Shown here one piece after another: positions 1-4,244 of a stretch of 6,458 bases of DNA; the first letter of the stretch is position 1, and each line of letters begins with the position of its first letter. A model generated the notes under the pieces. That model ran no database searches. It was given only the letters and a program-made list of their open reading frames with translations, and was not told the DNA's origin. Made by a program: the position numbers and the translations under genes. This DNA comes from PUPG01 sp031323845 (lineage in GTDB: Bacteria; Bacteroidota; Bacteroidia; Bacteroidales; UBA7960): the NCBI GenBank assembly GCA_031323845.1, contig JAVIYP010000093.1, forward strand, positions 1-6,458. Direction: 5' to 3'.

Positions 1-17
1 TTTTTCACTTAATCTGC

Positions 18-87
18 TTTTGGCCTTTGGCTTTTAGCTTTTAGCAAGAAAATCTGACTTCTGATTTCTGACTTCCGACTTCCTGAC
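18..87. repeat. Two adjacent heptameric repeat arrays
   Basis: The first array reads TTTTGGC (18-24), CTTTGGC, TTTTAGC, TTTTAGC (to 45). After 7 bases comes the second: TCTGACT (53-59), TCTGATT, TCTGACT, TCCGACT (to 80), and a slipped TCCTGAC (81-87). The period is exactly 7 bases within each array, with 1-2 changes between units. The repeats lie downstream of the last permease. They lack the long spacers of CRISPR. They resemble degenerate heptamer repeats that are common between genes in Bacteroidota; the function is unknown. Confidence 0.75.
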
Positions 88-109
88 AGATTTCTCACTG
101 CGTTCGAAA
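88..109. repeat. Probable dispersed Bacteroidota intergenic motif
   Basis: The 22 bases begin AGATTTCTCACTGCG and end TTCGAAA. From memory, close variants of this motif recur at many intergenic positions in Bacteroidota genomes; only one copy is in this window, so dispersal cannot be shown here. It sits inside the heptamer-rich spacer and could be a remnant of a small mobile or structured repeat. Confidence 0.4.
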
Positions 110-111
110 CA

Positions 112-152
112 AGCTTCCGACCTCTCTTTCTTCCTTCGAGCTTCCAGCTTTT
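112..152. repeat. AGCTTCC heptamer copies abutting the distal permease stop
   Basis: AGCTTCC occurs at 112-118 and 139-145, the second followed directly by AGCTTTT (146-152), which touches the stop codon at 153-155. The material between is pyrimidine-rich and degenerate. Together with the arrays at 18-87 it makes the whole 152-base end of the window repeat-derived. No minus-strand ATG is present here, so no further gene of the unit begins inside the window. Confidence 0.5.
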
Positions 153-1379
153 TTACTCTGCTCTCACCGCTTCCGCGGGAACGAGCCGTATTGATTTCCA
201 CGCCGGGTAAATGGATGCGAGTATGGCAAATGCCACCACCACGGCGAGGATCTGGAAATAGAATCCCGGATCGATATTGGGATAGATCACGGAGGCGTAT
301 CCAAATTCAGCCATTCCGTCGCCTCCCACGCTGCTGAGGTCCAACCCTCTCTTGTTTAAATATTCCACCATTCCAAAAGAAAAGATCAGGCCAACGATGC
401 CGCCTATGAGCGAAACCATCGTTGTTTCCATCAGGATCATCCCAAAGACCCTGGTTTTTTTCATACCAATGGCCATCAGCACGCCAAATTCCCTGATCCG
501 CTCAAGCACCGACATCAGGATGGTGTTCAGCAATCCGAAAGAAACCCCCATGATGATGATTCCCACCAGCCATACGAGGCTTTGATCAAGGAATTCCAGG
601 GCATAAAGGAGCGCAGGCATGATGTCGGCCCAGTTGCGCACCTCCAGCGTGGGGTATGCTTCACGCAAAGCGTTGGTGATCTTGCGGTAGTCGTCGCCAT
701 TGTCGAGCAGGATGGCGATCTCGTTTACAGCATGGTCATCCCCGATGATACTGTTGATCTCCGTGTTTTTTACGAACACATTTCTCTCTTCAAACCTGGT
801 GGAGGATACTTTAAAAAGCGCTTCCACACGGAATGAAGTGCTGAGGATTTCACCGTCAACATCCTGGAAGGTGAGTACGATCCTGGAGCCGACGCCTGCA
901 TTGAGTTTGTCTGCAAGAGCCTCACCAATAATTACCGATGGCATTCTGCCTTCCGCTTCAAAATAGCTCCCTTCGGTGATCAGCCGGTCAAGACTGGTTG
1001 TCAGGGCTTCGGCCTCAGGGTCGATGCCTTTGATACGGACACCGCTGTTCATGCTGGCCGATGCCACCATGCCGTCAAATACGGTGCGCGCGGAAGCAAT
1101 GCTGATGCCCTCCATTTTGTTGATCGCTTCTGCGATCTCAAAACCATCTTCAATTCTGAAACGGGCTTCAGGATTGGCGATAAACTCAGGGTGGTGGATC
1201 TGTATGTGCGAGATCTGGTGTTCCACAGATTCGCGATACTGCTGCTGTTCTGTCCCCAGTCTGACCGCCGCGGAAAAGATGCCTCCCATCAAACCGAGAA
1301 TAATGGCAACGATAATGATAAGGCTGCGCGTGCGGTTTCTCCAGATGTTTCGCCACGATATTTTTATAAGGGTTTTCAT
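153..1379 (-). CDS. FtsX/LolE-type ABC transporter permease (distal subunit)
   Basis: Inner-membrane permease of the FtsX/LolCE/MacB class, 408 residues. The layout is typical: a short cytoplasmic start with WRNIWRNRTRSL (residues 9-20), transmembrane segment 1 at about 20-40, a periplasmic domain at about 41-262, then three more transmembrane segments at about 266-291, 312-337 and 373-394. The cytoplasmic coupling stretch ERIREFGVLMAIGMKKTR (293-310) would contact the ATPase, and the protein ends with YPAWKSIRLVPAEAVRAE, the usual 'YPA...P.EA.R' tail. The start is chosen because MKTLIKISWRN matches normal family beginnings; the leader is A-rich without a Shine-Dalgarno site. It follows the other permease after 110 bases and is probably co-transcribed. 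No ATP-binding subunit is in the window. Family is clear; cargo (lipoprotein, lipid, peptide or drug) cannot be told from sequence. Confidence 0.93.
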   Translation of the reverse strand: MKTLIKISWRNIWRNRTRSLIIIVAIILGLMGGIFSAAVRLGTEQQQYRESVEHQISHIQIHHPEFIANPEARFRIEDGFEIAEAINKMEGISIASARTVFDGMVASASMNSGVRIKGIDPEAEALTTSLDRLITEGSYFEAEGRMPSVIIGEALADKLNAGVGSRIVLTFQDVDGEILSTSFRVEALFKVSSTRFEERNVFVKNTEINSIIGDDHAVNEIAILLDNGDDYRKITNALREAYPTLEVRNWADIMPALLYALEFLDQSLVWLVGIIIMGVSFGLLNTILMSVLERIREFGVLMAIGMKKTRVFGMILMETTMVSLIGGIVGLIFSFGMVEYLNKRGLDLSSVGGDGMAEFGYASVIYPNIDPGFYFQILAVVVAFAILASIYPAWKSIRLVPAEAVRAE

Positions 1380-1404
1380 ATGTTGGTTGTTTTTCTTGTT
1401 ATTG

Positions 1405-1424
1405 AGACAATTCGTTCATTGTCT
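1405..1424. other. Hairpin in the gap between the two permeases
   Basis: AGACAAT (1405-1411), a 6-base loop TCGTTC, ATTGTCT (1418-1424): perfect 7-bp arms located 25 bases upstream of the distal permease ATG. It lacks a following T run on the coding strand and so is not read as a terminator. It may be an mRNA structure or a dyad binding site. Confidence 0.4.
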
Positions 1425-1459
1425 TTACTGATCATATATGCTGTATTATTCTTCTTTTC

Positions 1460-1487
1460 CTTCGGGCTTTCGCCTTCGGGCTTATTT
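1460..1487. repeat. Heptameric degenerate repeat after the proximal permease stop
   Basis: CTTCGGG, CTTTCGC, CTTCGGG and CTTATTT run consecutively at a strict 7-base period, ending two bases from the permease stop at 1490-1492. CTTCGGG is exact in units 1 and 3. The section also contains the small stem GGC-TTTC-GCC (1465-1474 region). Confidence 0.6.
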
Positions 1488-1489
1488 GC

Positions 1490-2716
1490 TCACTTCCTGG
1501 CCGCACTCACCATCTCCAGTCGGAATGCTTTTTTTATGGGATATATGCCCACTACCATCGCAATAACAAAAATGGTAATGGCCTGGTAAATAAATATTCC
1601 CGGCGCTATGGAAAAGGAGAGGACGGGTTCAAAATTCATATCGATCATCACATCGGCGAGTTCACCTTTCAGCTGGATGGGTCTCACGTAAAAATAATAC
1701 ATCAGGAGAAACCCTCCTGCTATGCCGACTGCCACACCCAGCAGGCTGATGATGATGGTTTCCATCAGGCAAACAAGGGCAAGCTGGGTGCGCTTGAGTC
1801 CGATCGACAGCAGTATTCCGAATTCACGCATTCGTTCGTATACCATAGTGACGATAGTTCCGAATATCCCGAAACCAACAACGATATAAAGCACCCATGC
1901 CATGATTTTCACCTGGGCCTCCCTGACTTCGAACGCCATCATAAAGTCGGGCATAAGCTCCTCATAGGTTCTCACGGCATACCATTCGGCGTCGAGATCG
2001 TTTTGCAGGGCTGCAGCCAGCGCCTCCACCTCTGATTCATTTTCTGTCATCACAATCAGGTTGGTGAGCCTGTTTTCTGCGACAAAGAACCATTGTGCTT
2101 CACGCAGTGGAAGGTACACCATCACGTTGTTCTCTTCAGGCATAAAAAACCGGATGATGCCTCCAACCGGGTATTTCGCGGCAGCGGTCATCCCCTGGAA
2201 ACCTTGTCCGAGCAGTACAATCGTGTCGCCAATGCCCAGGGCAAGCTGTTGTGCCAGCCCTTCAGCCACCACCGCATATTGATCATCAGGCCCAAACATG
2301 CTTCCTTTGATAATGTTTGAGGACAAGTTGTTCATCTTGTCCTCCTTTTCAGGAAGAATGCCGGTCAGCAAAGCCCCGCGCGCACCCATCTCTTTGGAGG
2401 CCAGACAAAAACCCTGAATTCGCGGCACGGTGAAACTGATCCTTTCTGAATGCTTTTCCAGAGCCTGCTCAACCTCCCCGGTCAGTTCAAGAGCATGATC
2501 CATGGAGGGTTCATCGAAATATAGGACATCCTGTATCTGCATGAATCCTGTGCTGGTTCGCACTATCGTGTCGACCATCTGGTCTTTCATTCCCGAGATC
2601 ATAGACATCAGGAAAATCGCGAGTATGGTGGCAAACATCACCGAGCTGACAGTGATCAGCGTTCTGCGCTTTTTTCGCCAGAGGTTTCGCCATGCAAGCG
2701 TTATTAACATGTTCAT
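1490..2716 (-). CDS. FtsX/LolE-type ABC transporter permease (proximal subunit)
   Basis: Second inner-membrane permease of the FtsX/LolCE class, also exactly 408 residues. It shows WRNLWRKKRRTL (9-20), transmembrane segment 1 at about 20-42, a periplasmic region at about 43-268, and C-terminal transmembrane segments at about 270-292, 313-341 and 373-394. The coupling stretch ERMREFGILLSIGLKRTQ (294-311) and LMET (317-320) align almost without gaps with the neighbouring permease, so the two are paralogues and probably form a heterodimer. The periplasmic domains share little obvious sequence. The start at 2716 gives MNMLITLAWRN; the second methionine (start at 2710) is an equally plausible start. 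The A-rich leader TCAAAAAAAGAAC lies 5 bases upstream. The gene follows the LolA-like gene after 97 bases, suggesting a common operon and cargo pathway. Substrate unknown. Confidence 0.93.
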   Translation of the reverse strand: MNMLITLAWRNLWRKKRRTLITVSSVMFATILAIFLMSMISGMKDQMVDTIVRTSTGFMQIQDVLYFDEPSMDHALELTGEVEQALEKHSERISFTVPRIQGFCLASKEMGARGALLTGILPEKEDKMNNLSSNIIKGSMFGPDDQYAVVAEGLAQQLALGIGDTIVLLGQGFQGMTAAAKYPVGGIIRFFMPEENNVMVYLPLREAQWFFVAENRLTNLIVMTENESEVEALAAALQNDLDAEWYAVRTYEELMPDFMMAFEVREAQVKIMAWVLYIVVGFGIFGTIVTMVYERMREFGILLSIGLKRTQLALVCLMETIIISLLGVAVGIAGGFLLMYYFYVRPIQLKGELADVMIDMNFEPVLSFSIAPGIFIYQAITIFVIAMVVGIYPIKKAFRLEMVSAARK

Positions 2717-2721
2717 GGTTT

Positions 2722-2734
2722 GTTCTTTTTTTGA
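2722..2734 (-). promoter_or_regulatory. A-rich leader element before the proximal permease
   Basis: TCAAAAAAAGAAC on the minus strand, 5 bases before the ATG at 2716, identical to the element before the regulator gene (4122-4134). A related AAAAAAGAAAAC lies at 3607-3596 before the LolA-like gene. It probably acts as an unstructured ribosome landing region. Confidence 0.4.
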
Positions 2735-2736
2735 CG

Positions 2737-2751
2737 GAGGCCATTAGCCTC
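2737..2751. other. Short hairpin upstream of the proximal permease start
   Basis: GAGGC (2737-2741), CATTA, GCCTC (2747-2751) is a 5-bp perfect stem with a 5-base loop, 20 bases upstream of the permease ATG at 2716. It is GC-rich compared with the A-rich leader that follows. A role in exposing the leader or in mRNA processing is possible; it could be incidental. Confidence 0.3.
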
Positions 2752-2756
2752 AGTAC

Positions 2757-2784
2757 AGTTTTTCGATTATAGTTTTTCGATTAC
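2757..2784. repeat. Two-copy 14-bp-period tandem repeat
   Basis: AGTTTTTCGATTA occurs at 2757-2769 and again at 2771-2783, a 13-base identity at a period of 14. It lies in the 97-base gap between the LolA-like gene and the proximal permease. The 14-base period is twice the 7-base period of the repeats at 18-80 and 1460-1487. Confidence 0.75.
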
Positions 2785-2789
2785 AACGG

Positions 2790-2802
2790 CCGGATTATCC
2801 GG
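2790..2802. other. Short hairpin after the LolA-like gene
   Basis: CCGGA, TTA, TCCGG gives a 5-bp stem with a 3-base loop just downstream of the LolA-like stop. On the minus strand flanking AACGG and CCGTT can add an outer stem with a one-sided bulge. No T run follows, so a full terminator is unlikely. Confidence 0.35.
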
Positions 2803-2813
2803 AATTCTCCGTT

Positions 2814-3578
2814 TTACCTGATGTTGGTCAGGTTTTGCGTTGTGAAAAAGTCACGGCTGATCTCAATGTCGTGATCTGCCCTGTGGGTGGTGATTACGGT
2901 TTTGTGATTGTCCCGGTCGGCAGGAATCACTTCCATAATAGCCGGCATGTATTTTCCGCCAAGCTTTTTTATATCGCGAAAATGCATGGTGTTCACCAAA
3001 TCTCCGTATTCATCAAAGTTTTCAGCCCGTACCGGCAAATAATATTCCTTGCTGATCCAGTACAACACCTTTTCATAAACGATGGGGTTGTCGGGGTGGG
3101 GCTTCAATTGAATTACATAGCACAGATGACCATCCATCTCTTCTTCGCGCAAAAGTTCATGACTGTAGTCATCGGCAAGAGAGCTGGCGTTTACCAGGTC
3201 ATCGTTCGAAAAGTCGGAGCCCATCCAGGATTGCGACAGCATTGACGGAGGCATTTTAATGGTCCGGTCAATATTGGGCTGGTAGTTCCATATTTCATTT
3301 CCTCTTTTCAGGAAGGCGGTTCCCTGGTCGCGCGCGGGGGCAGTAATATAAATGAGTGAGTAATCGTTGCCCAGCGACCATCCGCGCATGCTTACCTCCC
3401 GCGTATAACGGGGCCTGACAACCTGCATGCTCATTTCGGTGTAGGAGGCATCGCCGCGCATGTTGTTTTCAGCCCGGCTAATGATTTCACGGGCATCCTG
3501 CCCATGTGCGTCCAGCACTAAAAAAATCAGAAATGTACTTACGACGAGTACTTTTATTTTTGTTTTGAGGGTTTTCAT
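2814..3578 (-). CDS. Secreted LolA-like outer membrane lipoprotein-sorting protein
   Basis: A 254-residue exported protein. Residues 1-26 form a Sec signal peptide: lysines at 4-9, a hydrophobic core at about 10-22, and probable signal peptidase I cleavage after AHG (24-26). There is no lipobox cysteine, so a soluble periplasmic protein is expected. The mature part resembles the LolA-like family annotated as 'outer membrane lipoprotein-sorting protein' (COG2834 / PF17131 type). Recognisable stretches are GNEIWNYQPN (93-102), then PPSMLSQSWMGSDFSNDDL (110-128), and YWISKEYYLPVRAE (173-186). The family fold is a half-barrel that binds acyl chains or other hydrophobic cargo. Position between a regulator and two FtsX-type permeases suggests it is the periplasmic partner of that transporter. 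It is not canonical LolA, and involvement in true lipoprotein sorting is inference. The leader is A-rich with no Shine-Dalgarno site. Confidence 0.88.
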   Translation of the reverse strand: MKTLKTKIKVLVVSTFLIFLVLDAHGQDAREIISRAENNMRGDASYTEMSMQVVRPRYTREVSMRGWSLGNDYSLIYITAPARDQGTAFLKRGNEIWNYQPNIDRTIKMPPSMLSQSWMGSDFSNDDLVNASSLADDYSHELLREEEMDGHLCYVIQLKPHPDNPIVYEKVLYWISKEYYLPVRAENFDEYGDLVNTMHFRDIKKLGGKYMPAIMEVIPADRDNHKTVITTHRADHDIEISRDFFTTQNLTNIR

Positions 3579-3619
3579 CGGTTAAGGTTTTTGAGGTTTT
3601 CTTTTTTATATTTGATTAG

Positions 3620-3635
3620 TTCGGTAAGGACCGAA
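3620..3635. other. Short hairpin between regulator and LolA-like gene
   Basis: TTCGGT (3620-3625), AAGG, ACCGAA (3630-3635): a perfect 6-bp stem with a 4-base loop, 13 bases past the regulator stop. On the minus strand it is followed by an A-rich stretch and not a U run, so it is not a canonical intrinsic terminator. It might tune mRNA stability between regulator and transporter genes, or be incidental. Confidence 0.4.
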
Positions 3636-3648
3636 GCTAAGCTGTCAG

Positions 3649-4119
3649 TTATTCTTTGGGTTTTTTCCCTGTCCATTGTTTCAGAAAGTTTTTGTATCCT
3701 TCTGTGGCCCATTCATAAAATTCAACCGACATCTTAAGCCAGCGCGATGATTTGTCGTTTTTATTGACTCTCAGCTCAAGGGCTTTCCGGAACAGACGGT
3801 TCATGTGTTTAAGCTGCTCTATGCGCTTTATGTGATATTCCGCCCAGTTAAGGTCAGGAGCCAGCATGTAATAGGTTTTTCTGTCACCGGGAAGTGTTAT
3901 GGGTTTGATGAAATGAAGAGTAATCAGGGTTTTTACATTGGTGCTTATGGAGCTTTTTGAGGCCTGCAGGACCTGGCACAACTCATCAAAGGAGACCATC
4001 TCCTTGTCCGTAACCATCAGGTAACCAAGGATTCTTCCTGACATACGGGTTGTGCCCATACTCTCAAGCAAAATACCCGTTTCTTCAATAAAGCTTATAC
4101 GTTCGTTGTAGATAGACAT
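3649..4119 (-). CDS. GbsR/MarR-family winged-helix transcriptional regulator
   Basis: A 156-residue cytoplasmic DNA-binding protein of the GbsR branch of the MarR superfamily (COG1510 type). The N-terminal part FIEETGILLESMGTTRMSGR (10-29) followed by ILGYLMV is typical of this group. A helix-turn-helix spans about 42-67, with SFDELCQVLQASKSSISTNV (43-62) covering the positioning and recognition helices, and a basic wing at GDRKTYYML (78-86). The C-terminal part (about 91-150) is helical and probably makes the dimer interface. It is the first gene of the putative transporter unit, directly downstream of a consensus Bacteroidota promoter, so it may regulate the unit including itself. Known GbsR proteins repress osmoprotectant genes, but the ligand here is unknown. 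No Shine-Dalgarno site; the leader element TCAAAAAAAGAAC ends 2 bases before the ATG. Confidence 0.9.
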   Translation of the reverse strand: MSIYNERISFIEETGILLESMGTTRMSGRILGYLMVTDKEMVSFDELCQVLQASKSSISTNVKTLITLHFIKPITLPGDRKTYYMLAPDLNWAEYHIKRIEQLKHMNRLFRKALELRVNKNDKSSRWLKMSVEFYEWATEGYKNFLKQWTGKKPKE

Positions 4120-4121
4120 AA

Positions 4122-4134
4122 GTTCTTTTTTTGA
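4122..4134 (-). promoter_or_regulatory. A-rich leader element before the regulator start
   Basis: TCAAAAAAAGAAC on the minus strand, ending 2 bases before the regulator ATG. The identical 13 bases occur before the proximal permease (2722-2734). There is no Shine-Dalgarno sequence. A-rich upstream leaders are the usual translation-initiation context in Bacteroidota, so a translational role is likely. Confidence 0.45.
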
Positions 4135-4144
4135 ATTTTTATTG

Positions 4145-4175
4145 CAAATATAGTGCCATTCATTTAGTTCTGCAA
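4145..4175 (-). promoter_or_regulatory. Consensus Bacteroidota promoter for the regulator/transporter unit
   Basis: On the minus strand TTG (4175-4173) is followed after exactly 20 bases by TATATTTG (4152-4145). This matches the Bacteroidota -33 / -7 consensus TTG and TAnnTTTG without mismatch. Transcription would begin a few bases past 4145, giving an A-rich leader of roughly 20 bases before the regulator ATG at 4119. It is the only strong promoter seen ahead of the four leftmost genes. Confidence 0.78.
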
Positions 4176-4186
4176 CAAAAAAACCA

Positions 4187-4205
4187 AAAAAAGTTATACT
4201 TTTTT
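4187..4205. other. 19-bp A/T-rich palindrome between dnaG and the regulator
   Basis: AAAAAAGT (4187-4194), TAT, ACTTTTTT (4198-4205) forms perfect 8-bp arms around a 3-base centre. Read on the minus strand it has an A-rich left arm and T-rich right arm, followed by further T runs (4177-4182 region and 4186), which suits a weak terminator for dnaG. It also ends only 11 bases upstream of the -33 element of the regulator promoter, so an operator or UP-like element is equally possible. Confidence 0.5.
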
Positions 4206-4244
4206 AAATGAGATAGATAATTGTGTTAAGGTTTGGTGGGTTAA

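Noticed and set aside
18..87. Possible CRISPR array
   Set aside because: Units are 7 bases with no unique spacers between them; this is a degenerate tandem repeat.
976..1431. Plus-strand open frame of 151 codons over the distal permease
   Set aside because: Antisense to a clear FtsX-type permease, with a low-complexity serine/arginine/isoleucine-rich translation; no independent support.
2511..2744. Minus-strand 77-codon frame overlapping the start of the proximal permease
   Set aside because: It overlaps the well-supported permease N-terminus in another frame and has no recognisable features.
3607..3614. Plus-strand TATATTTG, a perfect -7 box match
   Set aside because: No TTG lies 19-21 bases upstream (nearest is 13 bases away) and there is no plus-strand gene to its right, so it is taken as a chance match in an A/T-rich gap.
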